From: Deltaproteobacteria bacterium
GTDB lineage: Bacteria; Myxococcota; JACPTQ01
Assembly: GCA_016192705.1 (NCBI GenBank)
Contig: JACPTQ010000016.1
Coordinates: 1-40,053 of the forward strand
Length of the DNA: 40,053 nt
Reading direction: 5' to 3'
The notes beneath the pieces were generated by a model. That model was not told the origin of the DNA. It did no database searches and saw only the letters and a list, made by a program, of their open reading frames with translations. Below are positions 25,289 through 33,348 of this stretch, one piece after another. The first letter of the stretch is position 1. Every line of letters starts with the position of its first letter. The translations under genes and the position numbers were made by a program.

Positions 25289-26562
25289 CGGATCACCGTC
25301 ACGACTCCGTTTTTGCAGCTCGCGACCATTTGCCGAGCTTGGTCAAAAACGTAGAGTTGGGAGACGCCGCTCGGCCTTAGAATGTTAAACAGCGCTCCGA
25401 CCTTTTCTTGCTTTCGTGCGAAGGGAATGTCAGGCCATTCGACGCGCACGACGACATCCGCCACGTCACGGATTTTCGTTGCCGATTGAATCGGCAGAAC
25501 TTGCGTGAACTGCTTGGCGTCGAACTCAGCGAAGTCCGGCGCGCGATCGCGATAGTGCGCCGCGATCTGGTGATCCAGCACAAAGTAGAGAATCGAACTG
25601 ATGAGCATGAGAAGCGTTGAGGCAAACACGACGAGTTTTCCAACGGTCGTTCGTTCGATCCTCCTGTTTGACTCTTGGCGGGCTCGTTTGGTTCGTGCGG
25701 ATCGCGTGGCCGATTTTGTTTCGACGTTCGGTGCCACGCTCTCGTCGTCGGCTGCGGGCGGCATCTCGGCGTCGAGGAACCACACGTTGTTCTCGCTGAA
25801 AAATGCAACTTCGGCGGCGGATCCAAACGGATTGGTGAGCTCGCGGCCGTCGCCATTCGTGACGTCGCCGGCGATCTCGCTTTGTACATGTGCGATGAAG
25901 GCTCGAAGCTCGGCCGCCGTCGCGAAAAGCTTGGCGCGCGTGGTGGAGAGGTTTCGAAGCCCAGCGACGTTGACCTTTCGAATGAGGTCGTTGGCGACCG
26001 CCTGGGCCATCGCGAGTGTTTTCGATGTCTCGTCTAGGTACGCCATCGACAACCGCATGGCCGCGTCCCGTCCGACCTCGCGGCGGCGCGACGCGTCGAA
26101 TGTGATGATGCGCAGGCGTTCCGCGACCATCGTGCGGATGCACGCGTCTGCGTCGGTTTCGCCCGAACGAAACGCCTCGATCTCCCACACATCAAGGTGT
26201 GGCACATGTGGCGCGAGATCGTTGTCGAGGCTTCTCGGCGCGGGGCGGGCGGCCGGTGCTTCGAGCAGACGCTTTAACGCCTCGATGATTCCCGCGGTCG
26301 TTTCCAAGTGGGCGCCCGCGGCTTCGTCACACACAACAAATTCGTCATCGACGATCCACGGCTCCGACGCGCTCACGATGGGCCTCGACCCGAACACCGG
26401 GCATTCCCACGCCGAGGCCACACGCACCTCCCAGGGCGCGACGGCGGGCCTAACGATCACCGTCGGTATGTCAGCGGTTTGACGAACAGAGAGGAAAGCC
26501 GCATCGAGAGACTGCTCAACTTCCGACGGCTCAAAGAAGCTTCGTGACCATGTTGCAATCAT
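25285..26562 (-). CDS. bitopic membrane protein of unknown function in the pseudopilin operon
   Basis: 425 residues. A soluble, mainly helical region of about 320 residues comes first, without a signal peptide. An Arg/Lys-rich stretch (ARTKRARQESNRRIERTT) precedes a single TM segment at about 325-345 (LVVFASTLLMLISSILYFV). The last 80 residues (HYRDRAPDFAEFD onward, with a beta-rich end) would lie in the periplasm. The topology is like PilN- or GspL/GspM-type assembly proteins, but I recognise no domain. It has ATGA overlaps with both neighbours. A role in linking the cytoplasmic MshEN/HD-GYP protein to the pseudopilin is plausible and unproven. Confidence 0.75.
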   Translation of the reverse strand: MIATWSRSFFEPSEVEQSLDAAFLSVRQTADIPTVIVRPAVAPWEVRVASAWECPVFGSRPIVSASEPWIVDDEFVVCDEAAGAHLETTAGIIEALKRLLEAPAARPAPRSLDNDLAPHVPHLDVWEIEAFRSGETDADACIRTMVAERLRIITFDASRRREVGRDAAMRLSMAYLDETSKTLAMAQAVANDLIRKVNVAGLRNLSTTRAKLFATAAELRAFIAHVQSEIAGDVTNGDGRELTNPFGSAAEVAFFSENNVWFLDAEMPPAADDESVAPNVETKSATRSARTKRARQESNRRIERTTVGKLVVFASTLLMLISSILYFVLDHQIAAHYRDRAPDFAEFDAKQFTQVLPIQSATKIRDVADVVVRVEWPDIPFARKQEKVGALFNILRPSGVSQLYVFDQARQMVASCKNGVVTVIR

Positions 26563-28457
26563 GGATGCACCCCCACGTCGGGATCGAACGCGAATTCACC
26601 ATCGTTCCATCCGACGATCGACTTGAACGCGTCCTCGCCGCGTCGGTCGTTTGAAATCGCGTCGACGACGGCCCCATGATCGAGTGTGATGACGCCTTGG
26701 TTGACTCCGGTCTTGACGAGAAGTTGCCCGCTTTTCTTCGCTTGAGCGAGAAGGTGGATGACATCGGGGATTGTAATATCGGCAACTGTTCCAACAATCC
26801 CGTGACCCTTCGAAAGCAGCGCCGTCGGATGGTTTTTTGTTTCGACGATTTGCTGCACCTTGGCGACAAGGACTTCGGGAAGGACCGGCTTGACCAGGTA
26901 GTCGATTGCGCCCAAGGCGTACGCGTGACGGATGAAGATCGCGTCGGAAACGTGTGAATGGAAGATGAACGGGGTTTTCGTGCCGCGTTGAATGCGCCGC
27001 AATTCGAGCAAAAGATCGAAGCCATCTTCGGGCGTGTCGTTGACTTCACTGACGATGACATCGAAATTACGTTCACGAAGTTGGCGTCTGGCCGCGGTCG
27101 ACGAGGTGCAGACGACGACGTTGAATCCGCATCGCGCGAGCTCGATCTCGTGTTCTGAAACGTCTTTTGCAACCGGGTCAACGAGCAGAACCCAAGGTCG
27201 CGTTGCGTCGAGCCGTTTGCGGTTTTCGTCCAGCGTCACGATTTTCGAAAGTGCACGGACGACGTCGGGATCGAACAGAATTTCGGCGTATTTGCTGACG
27301 ATTTCGAGGGCGTCCGTCGGCGCTTGGACGACGCCGGAGTAGTTTTCGGCGTTGAGTGTGAGGTCGAGGCACGCGTCAACGGCGGCGACGATGCGCGCGC
27401 CCTCTGGGATTGCGGGACCTGCGAGGCCGCCCGGAAAGCCGGAGCCATCGAAGTGCTCGTAGATGTGGATGAGCGCGTCGCGAACCGGTTTGGGTAAGTG
27501 CGCGCGGAAGAACATGTTCGACGGGATGAGGTATTGATCGCGCGCGACTTCGGCGTGCTGCGCGTTGTGTCGCATCGAAAGAAGCGTGTGGTGCGCGCTT
27601 CGTTTGCCGACGTCGTGGAGGTAGGCGGCAAGGGCCACATACCGGACGCGCGTTTCGGTGAACCCCAACTTCTCGGCGACGCGTGAGGAAAGATGCGCGA
27701 CCTCGGTCGAGTGTCCGCTGAATCGGTCGGCCGAGAATTCAGGGCGGGAGCGCATGATGACGTCGAGGAATTCGACAACATCGATCTCTTCCGCTGGTGT
27801 ATCGGGTGTGTCGCGAATGATCGATGCGTACGGCTCGTCCGCGGGCTGCGGGATTTGCGGTGGCTCGTTTGGCGGCGCTGGCATTTGCTGGACTTGGGTC
27901 TGCTCGTCGTCGCACTCCCAGCTGTACGCAACGAGGAGAGTCGCGATGTTGGCGCGGATTTTTACATCGAGGCCATCAAACGCGCATGCGTCGCCGTCGT
28001 ACACCTTTCGGAGGGCGGCATCGATGACACACCGGAGCGCGGCGACGGGGCTCGTCGTGGCAAGCGGCTCAGCCGCGTGAAGTTCCGGCAGGTTCGGTTC
28101 GACTGGGGTCCACGACGCGAACGAGAGGACGCGTTTGTCGGCGTCGAACGAAAGCGGGAGAACGCCTGCTCTTTTGGCGCTCTTCGCGGGAACCAGTTTG
28201 ATCAGTTCCGGCGACGGCCAGAATTCCGCGAGCCGCTTGCTGGTGATGTAGCGGCCGACCCCCTGTCGGAGGCGCGATCGGAAACCGCGCTGCGCGATGT
28301 GCTTAAGCATCGCGGATTCGGCGATGAGGTCGTTCTCGACGACGACGTCGGCGAGCGGCCGTCGTTCGCGGGATGCTTGTTCTAAGGCGGAGTCGATTTC
28401 TGATTGACCGACAAGTTGGTCGGCCACAAGCCACGCGGCCAATCGCGAATCGTTCAT
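26559..28457 (-). CDS. MshEN - HD-GYP-like - receiver-like - DUF4388 protein
   Basis: 632 residues, cytoplasmic. The N-terminus (about 5-155) matches the MshEN/GspE N1 domain (LVADQLVGQSEIDSAL, RRPLADVVVENDLI), which binds cyclic di-GMP in MshE. A Pro/Glu linker follows. Residues of about 225-400 are HD-GYP-like: H249, H281-D282 (YLHDVGK), but the HHExxDGxGYP signature is YEHFDGSGFP, so a metal-binding His pair is lost. A receiver-like domain (about 422-535) has E471 in place of the phospho-Asp and keeps K523. The end (about 552-630) is DUF4388/PATAN. I infer an effector or scaffold more than an active phosphodiesterase. Start at 28457 has GGGGGGA upstream. Confidence 0.82.
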   Translation of the reverse strand: MNDSRLAAWLVADQLVGQSEIDSALEQASRERRPLADVVVENDLIAESAMLKHIAQRGFRSRLRQGVGRYITSKRLAEFWPSPELIKLVPAKSAKRAGVLPLSFDADKRVLSFASWTPVEPNLPELHAAEPLATTSPVAALRCVIDAALRKVYDGDACAFDGLDVKIRANIATLLVAYSWECDDEQTQVQQMPAPPNEPPQIPQPADEPYASIIRDTPDTPAEEIDVVEFLDVIMRSRPEFSADRFSGHSTEVAHLSSRVAEKLGFTETRVRYVALAAYLHDVGKRSAHHTLLSMRHNAQHAEVARDQYLIPSNMFFRAHLPKPVRDALIHIYEHFDGSGFPGGLAGPAIPEGARIVAAVDACLDLTLNAENYSGVVQAPTDALEIVSKYAEILFDPDVVRALSKIVTLDENRKRLDATRPWVLLVDPVAKDVSEHEIELARCGFNVVVCTSSTAARRQLRERNFDVIVSEVNDTPEDGFDLLLELRRIQRGTKTPFIFHSHVSDAIFIRHAYALGAIDYLVKPVLPEVLVAKVQQIVETKNHPTALLSKGHGIVGTVADITIPDVIHLLAQAKKSGQLLVKTGVNQGVITLDHGAVVDAISNDRRGEDAFKSIVGWNDGEFAFDPDVGVHP

Positions 28458-28743
28458 TGTCCCCCCGATCGGCAAACGACGTTCGAGAAGGCGAGAGGCA
28501 ACTCGCGTGCCGTTATCAACGCGCATAGATAATCGAACCAGCGGCTCTGGTTTTCGTCGCCTCCCGAGTAAAGGCCACCGTCGCTCGTTCAAAATGAACG
28601 GGTCATCTTGAATGCTCTGACTGTTTTAGTGTGTGAGGCGGTAGGTGGAAAGCTCAGTGTTGTGACGCCGTAAAAGATTCCGGCCGCAGCGGATTGTGTC
28701 CGGCTTGACAGGAGCGACATGAATCGGTCGGATCGCGCGAGGG

Positions 28744-29565
28744 ATGAACGAGGTTGTCATTGTGCTAGCGCGGCCGGTCGACCCGCGGAATATCGGTGCG
28801 GCGTTTCGGGCGGTCGCGAATTTTGGGTTCGCAGAGCTGCGCGTTGTTTTGGGCGAGTCGATCGACCGCGACGCGGTCACTGCATTTTCGAGTGGAGCGG
28901 CGGATGTGGCGCGGCTCGTGACGTTTGAATCGCTCGCTGCGGCGACCGCCGATTGCCACCAAGTTGTTGGGACGAGCGTGCGGCAGCGCGACGACCTCAA
29001 CCCAACGATTCTGCCGTCGCTGGGGCTTGCCGGCGCGTTTCGGCCGGGCGCGCGGGTAGCGATCGTTTTTGGGACGGAGCGAACGGGTCTCACGCGCGAG
29101 GAGATCGATCGGTGCGATGCGGTCGTGATGTTGCCGACGGCGCCTGGCTTTCCGACAATGAATCTGAGTCACGCGGTTGCGTGCGTGGCGTATGAGTTGA
29201 GAAGAGAAGAGGGAATAGAATCTCAACGCAAAGACGCAGAGACGCCAAGGGACGAGGCATCTCTCATTGAACCTTTGCGCCTCCGCGGCTTGGCGTTGAA
29301 TCTGAGGGCGGAGTCCGCAACGGAAGCGAATGCGGGATTGCGGCCACCCACCGACGTGCGCGCGCGCGACGCGTTTTACGACCATGTGCGGGCGGTGTGC
29401 GGCGAGATAGGATTTCCACCGGGGCGTTCGCCGGAGACCGTGGTGCGACGGCTGCGGAAAATTCTTGGGCGCGCCGATTTATCGCCCGGCGAACTGTCAT
29501 TCATCGCCGGCTTTTTTACCGAGATGCGCCGGCTTGCGCGGCTCCTCTTTCTTGCGCGAAACTAG
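28744..29565 (+). CDS. trmJ: TrmJ-like SPOUT tRNA/rRNA methyltransferase
   Basis: A 273-residue SpoU-class knotted methyltransferase. Motif 1 is PRNIGAAFRA (14-23), motif 2 is VFGTERTGLTREEID (108-122) and motif 3 is MNLSHAVACVAYEL (139-152). This matches TrmJ, which 2'-O-methylates tRNA position 32, though a TrmH relative is possible. A C-terminal helical domain (about 205-270) resembles the TrmJ dimerisation region. The linker of residues 160-189 is encoded by an imperfect inverted repeat, so it is an in-frame insertion of repetitive DNA that the protein apparently tolerates. The ATG has GAGGG directly upstream. Confidence 0.88.
   Translation: MNEVVIVLARPVDPRNIGAAFRAVANFGFAELRVVLGESIDRDAVTAFSSGAADVARLVTFESLAAATADCHQVVGTSVRQRDDLNPTILPSLGLAGAFRPGARVAIVFGTERTGLTREEIDRCDAVVMLPTAPGFPTMNLSHAVACVAYELRREEGIESQRKDAETPRDEASLIEPLRLRGLALNLRAESATEANAGLRPPTDVRARDAFYDHVRAVCGEIGFPPGRSPETVVRRLRKILGRADLSPGELSFIAGFFTEMRRLARLLFLARN
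29222..29300. repeat. imperfect inverted repeat inside the TrmJ-like gene
   Basis: The left arm begins at 29222 (CTCAACGCAAAGACGCAGAG) and the right arm at 29271-29299 read on the minus strand starts TTCAACGCCAAGCCGCGGAG. The arms of about 29 bp agree at roughly 23-24 positions and flank about 20 nt. The AACGCAAAGACGCAGAG style is a known class of dispersed bacterial palindromic repeats. It stays open in the gene's frame. Confidence 0.65.
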
Positions 29566-29572
29566 CGAGCAA

Positions 29573-30127
29573 TCACTCCGTCTTTTTTTCGTCGGCTTTC
29601 TTTTCTGATGGCGCGGCTCCGTCGGTCTTCGGTTCCGCCGCCTTCTTGCCGCAGCTACAGCCTTCACCCGCCGCACCACTCGCACAGCTCTTGCAGGCGT
29701 GGCCTTTACCGTGTCCGTGCTTCACCTTGTGCGACTTGTGATGAAGCCGCGCCGCCCGCGCAAACGCCTTGAGCTTTTTCGCGTCGCCGGTCGCCTTGAT
29801 CTCGACGCCCTTTTCGACGTTTGTCGCCGCAAGCGTCAGCCCCGCGACCTTGAACGGGCACGCCTTCGCCTTGCACTTTCCGCACGGCGCCTCGCCCTTG
29901 TTGTACTTCTCGACCTTTTCTGCGAACTTCGTTTGGAGCGCAGCAACCGCTTCAGCGTCGCCCGCATCGCTCGTGAACGCGAGCGTCACGCCGTCCTTAG
30001 TGGCCGAAACGACCTTCATGCTTTTGCCGCCGTGACCGCCGTGCACCTTACCGCACGCGCTTGCGACGCCAGCGCCGAGCAGCAGCGAAACGCAAACCGC
30101 CAATCCTCCAACCACAACCTTCTTCAT
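29573..30127 (-). CDS. exported Cys/His-rich protein, possible metal binder
   Basis: 184 residues. The signal peptide (MKKVVVGGLAVCVSLLLG) ends in VASAC, so either SPase I cleavage or lipidation of that Cys is possible. The mature protein has His/Gly-rich stretches (VHGGHGG; LHHKSHKVKHGHGKGH) and Cys clusters (PCGKCKAKACPF; CKSCASGAAGEGCSCGK), suggesting binding of transition metals. The tail is highly charged (Lys/Glu/Asp). No family is recognised. GGAGG nine nt before the ATG supports the start. It converges on the TrmJ-like gene. Confidence 0.7.
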   Translation of the reverse strand: MKKVVVGGLAVCVSLLLGAGVASACGKVHGGHGGKSMKVVSATKDGVTLAFTSDAGDAEAVAALQTKFAEKVEKYNKGEAPCGKCKAKACPFKVAGLTLAATNVEKGVEIKATGDAKKLKAFARAARLHHKSHKVKHGHGKGHACKSCASGAAGEGCSCGKKAAEPKTDGAAPSEKKADEKKTE

Positions 30128-30226
30128 CTCGTGATGCCTCCTTCGTTAGGGACCGCGGATGATGCTGGATCTTGCCAGAAATTTCAAGCACTGTTCATGG
30201 CCGCAACGCTTCAGGCGGAGGTTCAT

Positions 30227-30628
30227 ATGAATCGTGTCGTTTTTTGGGTCGGGCTTATCGGATTGGCGTGTGGCAAGGCGACGACGGCGTCGGATGCCGG
30301 CACGACGGGCGGAGTCGATGCGGATGCGGGCTGCGTCGCTCCGCGCGGGGATGCGGGCGTTTGCCCGACTGAGGCTGGGAACTGCATGGGGATTGGGCAT
30401 CCGTGTACGCCGGGGGGTGGGCAGTGCAACGTGTACACAGGAACATCGTGCGATAAGGACCTTTCGGTGGACGGCGTTGGTATGTGTGTCAAAGTCTTCG
30501 CCTGCACGCCGGGGCAGAAGCAGTGCGGAAATGGAGCGTCATGTTGTCAAACGCCGATGACACAGAACGTGGCCGTTTGTTTACCGAATCAGTGCGTGCC
30601 GAGCGATTGTATGGCGGAGGTTTGGTGA
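30227..30628 (+). CDS. small Cys-rich lipoprotein, unknown
   Basis: 133 residues. The hydrophobic N-terminus ends in LIGLACGK, a probable lipidation site. It is followed by a DAG-type linker (SDAGTTGGVDADAG) and a domain with about 14 Cys residues (GIGHPCTPGGGQC, CDKDLSVDGVGMC, CGNGASCCQ), which should form many disulfides in the periplasm or at the surface. GGAGG with five nt spacing decides the ATG. The stop overlaps the ATG of the SGNH hydrolase gene, so the two are coupled. Function is unknown. Confidence 0.72.
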   Translation: MNRVVFWVGLIGLACGKATTASDAGTTGGVDADAGCVAPRGDAGVCPTEAGNCMGIGHPCTPGGGQCNVYTGTSCDKDLSVDGVGMCVKVFACTPGQKQCGNGASCCQTPMTQNVAVCLPNQCVPSDCMAEVW

Positions 30629-31647
30629 TGAAGCGAGCGATTGGTTTGGTTTTGGTGGCGGCGATTTCGTGTAAGAGCACGTCGAGTTCAACGCCGGGAG
30701 CGGATGCGGGGTCGGGAGCGGTGGCGGATGCGGGGGGCAGCGTGGGAGCGGATGCGGGTGCGGACGCGGGCTCCGCTGCGGCGAATACCGATGGCGGGCT
30801 GTGGGAGGGCGGTGTTCGCGTGATCCGCGTCTACGTTGCGGGCGAGAGCATCGAGCGACGCAATCGTTACGTGGCGCCGCCGTTCCTTGCGAGTGGGGCG
30901 CTCAACGCGCGCGATGGTGGCGACGAGCGCAACGACAACGACGAGTATGGGTGGATGGTGCCGCTTGCGGATCGCGTGGCGCTTCGCGATGGTGGCGTGC
31001 GGATCGAATTCGTCGGTGCGGCGGGCTGGCTCGACGCGGACGATAATGCGTATTCGGGGACGTATCCATCGACCGATGCGGGTCGCACGAGCGCGATTTC
31101 GGGGACCGACATTCCAAGTTGGCTGACGCAGCGCGAGGCGGAGCTCACCGCGCGAACGCACTGTTACGACGTGGCTTTCGCGGCGCGCGGTGGCAATGAC
31201 TACGGCGAGGGGGATTCGGCGTACAAGGAAAACTTGAAGACGTTGATCGCGCGTCTCCTTGCGGGGTCGAGCTGCCAAGCGAGCCCCATCGTTTACGTGA
31301 CGGGGCACATTCCCGATGACAACCGTGCGCCGGACAGCGGCATCTCGGATTCAGCGTATGGAACAGAGCAGGTTTCAAAACTCGTGACGCGCGTGCAAGC
31401 GGCCGTAAGCGAATTTGACGGGGGCCCGGGCGCTCGTGTGCGGTTCGTCGACATGTACACGCCGTTCAAAAACAACCAGGCGACGACGGCGTTTTCGAGC
31501 GAGGTCTGGTCGACGGGCGGTGTCCTCGACTACGACAAGATCGTGCGCACCGGCGACCGCATGCATGTGCGGCGCCTCTCGTCGATCTACGGCGGCGAAA
31601 TCGTCGCCGACACGCTCGATCTCGCCGAGCTTCGCGCGTTGCCGTGA
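30628..31647 (+). CDS. SGNH/GDSL-type hydrolase lipoprotein
   Basis: 339 residues. The signal sequence ends in VAAISC (probable lipid-modified Cys15), followed by an Ala/Asp/Gly linker to about residue 57. The SGNH-like catalytic domain follows: block I as AGESIE with S74, the GxND-type block III as RGGND (N190), and a DxxH-type block V as D310-R-M-H313. These are the residues expected for a Ser-His esterase or acyl hydrolase. The fold is inferred from motifs. It is anchored in the envelope and co-translated with a Cys-rich lipoprotein. Substrate is unknown. Confidence 0.72.
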   Translation: MKRAIGLVLVAAISCKSTSSSTPGADAGSGAVADAGGSVGADAGADAGSAAANTDGGLWEGGVRVIRVYVAGESIERRNRYVAPPFLASGALNARDGGDERNDNDEYGWMVPLADRVALRDGGVRIEFVGAAGWLDADDNAYSGTYPSTDAGRTSAISGTDIPSWLTQREAELTARTHCYDVAFAARGGNDYGEGDSAYKENLKTLIARLLAGSSCQASPIVYVTGHIPDDNRAPDSGISDSAYGTEQVSKLVTRVQAAVSEFDGGPGARVRFVDMYTPFKNNQATTAFSSEVWSTGGVLDYDKIVRTGDRMHVRRLSSIYGGEIVADTLDLAELRALP

Positions 31648-31650
31648 AAG

Positions 31651-32067
31651 TTAGCGAGCGGACGGATCGTTGATGCGCAGGCCAGAAAACCATTTGCGAT
31701 AAAAACCGCGGTCGCGCGTTAAGAGGGCGTCCGCTACAGCCATCGCATGCGCGCCGATCAAGAAATCGGCGACAACGCGCGACTTGCGGACCGACACCGA
31801 CCCGTGGAGTTGGCGTCGCCACAGGGCTCCCGCAAGGCGAGCGGCATCGGACGATATCGCTGAAAACTCGACGCCAAGATCGCCCACGGTCGTATCGAAC
31901 GCCGCATCGTCAGCAAAGTGCACCCTCATTTCGGCCCAGACGACGTCGCACGCAACGAGCGATCCCGCGTCGTAGGCGGCGCGCAGGGCGACGCGCGATC
32001 GCTCCCCGTGCGTCGGGTCGGGGCCGAGAACATCAATGAGTACGGAACTGTCGACCGCGGTTATCAA
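31651..32067 (-). CDS. vapC: PIN-domain toxin, VapC type
   Basis: A 138-residue PIN-domain protein with the acidic residues of a metal-dependent ribonuclease: D6 (VDSSVLIDVL), E46 (VWAEMRV), D101 (VVADFLIGAHA) and D119 (LLTRDRGFY). VapC toxins cleave tRNA or rRNA when free of antitoxin. It overlaps the antitoxin gene by 4 nt (ATGA) and is downstream of it, the standard order. Target RNA is unknown. Confidence 0.88.
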   Translation of the reverse strand: MITAVDSSVLIDVLGPDPTHGERSRVALRAAYDAGSLVACDVVWAEMRVHFADDAAFDTTVGDLGVEFSAISSDAARLAGALWRRQLHGSVSVRKSRVVADFLIGAHAMAVADALLTRDRGFYRKWFSGLRINDPSAR

Positions 32068-32300
32068 CGCCGGCGTGGACGAGGACCACGCATCTCGTCG
32101 ATCAGGCTGTCGGTCGACCGCCCGAGTCGCAAGCAGCCGTACGCCGCATCGACGGGATGCACGCCGCGTGTCCCCTTCTTGACGAGCGCACCGCCCTTCA
32201 CGAGCTCGAAACTCACGACGGTGCCGGGCAAGAGCCCGAGCTTCTTTCGAATCGCGAGCGGAACCGTGACCTGCCCCTTGCTGGAGATGGCGCTCTTCAT
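32064..32300 (-). CDS. vapB: AbrB/SpoVT-type antitoxin of the VapC toxin
   Basis: A 78-residue protein with the swapped-hairpin SpoVT-AbrB domain at its N-terminus (SSKGQVTVPLAIRKKLGLLPG, then VVSFELVKGGALVKK) and a C-terminal toxin-binding tail (GRSTDSLIDEMRG). It neutralises the PIN toxin and should repress its own operon. Operator-like palindromes lie directly upstream of the ATG. Confidence 0.88.
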   Translation of the reverse strand: MKSAISSKGQVTVPLAIRKKLGLLPGTVVSFELVKGGALVKKGTRGVHPVDAAYGCLRLGRSTDSLIDEMRGPRPRRR

Positions 32301-32339
32301 AGAGTAAAGGTTACGCGTCTTTACTCTAAAAGTAAAGAC
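32301..32339 (-). promoter_or_regulatory. operator palindromes of the vapBC operon
   Basis: Two overlapping perfect inverted repeats: AGAGTAAA (32301-32308) with TTTACTCT (32320-32327), and GTCTTTACT (32317-32325) with AGTAAAGAC (32331-32339). This gives three TTTACT half-sites right up to the antitoxin start codon. A TTGACC at 32341-32346 (minus strand), overlapping the upstream gene's stop codon, could be the -35 box, though its -10 partner is unclear. Cooperative autorepression by VapBC is the likely use. Confidence 0.6.
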
Positions 32340-32345
32340 ATTGGG

Positions 32346-33188
32346 TCAACCGCCGACGAGACAGCACTTCGTGCCGGTCCAGCGCTTTCCGCTGCCCGAA
32401 CAATAGGCCGAATTGCCATCCGTGCAGACCGTGGGTCCGTCGACGCAGCACTTGCTGCCAGTCCAGTGAAGCCCGGAACCGCTGCAATACGCAGAGTTGC
32501 CATCCGTGCATTCAACGTTACCTCGCAAGCAACACTTCCTTCCGGTCCAAGCCATCGATGGCCCACTGCAATACGCGGAGTTGCCGTCGGTACAGATCGG
32601 CGCGTTATCGACACAACAGGTCGTCCCCGTCCATCGCATGCCGTCGCCGCTGCAGTACGCGGAGTTCCCCTCTGCGCACGTCACAGGGGTCGCAGGGGGT
32701 GGAGGCGTCGTCGTCGTGGACCCGCCCGAGCTCGAACCGCCCGACGTGCCGCCCGAGCCTCCCCCGCTTGTCGGAGGCGGCTGCGTTGTACCGCTTCCAC
32801 CCCAGCTTCCGATCTGGAGTTGCCCGCGGCAGCTTGGGTCGATGCTCGACGAGTTGAGCGAGGTCGACCCGTTCGTGAGGGCACTGCACGGAAGCGCGCG
32901 AATGTACGGGAGGCAGGTCCCGTAGAACGACGCGCTATCGCGAAGCCCGGTAAACGAGTCGCAACTTCCGCCCGGCATTGAGCGCTCGGCCTGCGACGCG
33001 AGCGCCGCTCCGCTCGTTGCCCCGAGCGCACCTGGGTTGCAGCGCATGGTCACGTCGACGAACGCGCCAATCATGTCGCGACACGCCTGTGCGGCCTGCG
33101 CGTTCGTGCCCGTCGGGCTACCGCCACAACTGAGGCCCGCGGTGGGTGCGATACAAGCGACAAAAAGAGCTTTTAGATTTGTTTTCAC
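32346..33188 (-). CDS. lipoprotein with four tandem 28-residue Cys repeats
   Basis: 280 residues. The signal peptide ends in TAGLSCGG (probable lipidated Cys21). A Cys-containing helical domain (about 30-125) follows, then a Gly/Ser/Thr/Pro linker (about 128-168) and four tandem repeats starting at Cys171, 199, 227 and 255. Each has the form C-x2-GNSAYCSG-x4-WTG-x2-CC, with four Cys, so compact disulfide-bonded modules outside the cell are expected. No known domain is recognised; carbohydrate- or peptide-binding is possible but not shown. The GTG start has GGGGAGGGG upstream, and a strong promoter precedes it. Confidence 0.78.
   Translation of the reverse strand: MKTNLKALFVACIAPTAGLSCGGSPTGTNAQAAQACRDMIGAFVDVTMRCNPGALGATSGAALASQAERSMPGGSCDSFTGLRDSASFYGTCLPYIRALPCSALTNGSTSLNSSSIDPSCRGQLQIGSWGGSGTTQPPPTSGGGSGGTSGGSSSGGSTTTTPPPPATPVTCAEGNSAYCSGDGMRWTGTTCCVDNAPICTDGNSAYCSGPSMAWTGRKCCLRGNVECTDGNSAYCSGSGLHWTGSKCCVDGPTVCTDGNSAYCSGSGKRWTGTKCCLVGG
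32349..32678 (-). repeat. four tandem 84-bp coding repeats
   Basis: These encode the four 28-residue Cys modules of the lipoprotein; the last copy is two codons short. The repeats share the GNSAYCSG core but differ in the variable positions between TG and the next Cys, so they have diverged since duplication. Confidence 0.75.
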
Positions 33189-33225
33189 GTTTCCCCTCCC
33201 CTTCTATTCCGCGAAAGAACGGGCA

Positions 33226-33254
33226 TATATAATGTCGCTCAACAAAAGTGTCAA
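33226..33254 (-). promoter_or_regulatory. near-consensus sigma-70 promoter of the Cys-repeat lipoprotein
   Basis: A perfect TTGACA, 17 bp, then TATATA on the minus strand. Predicted transcript start near 33219 gives a leader of about 30 nt with a purine-rich ribosome binding site before the GTG start. Confidence 0.65.
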
Positions 33255-33348
33255 GAACGCGGACTTTCGTGTGATTGGAGTTTTCGAGCGAATCGCGGTT
33301 TAATAGACTTGTTTGGTCTACGTTGTGGCGTCCGTGGAGGCGATGCGC

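Noticed and set aside
28705-28733. TTGACA upstream of the TrmJ-like gene
   Set aside because: The only spaced -10 candidate is TCGGAT, too weak to call.
32349-32678. Tandem repeats as a CRISPR array
   Set aside because: The repeats are coding, in frame, with Cys-conserving translation and no spacer structure.
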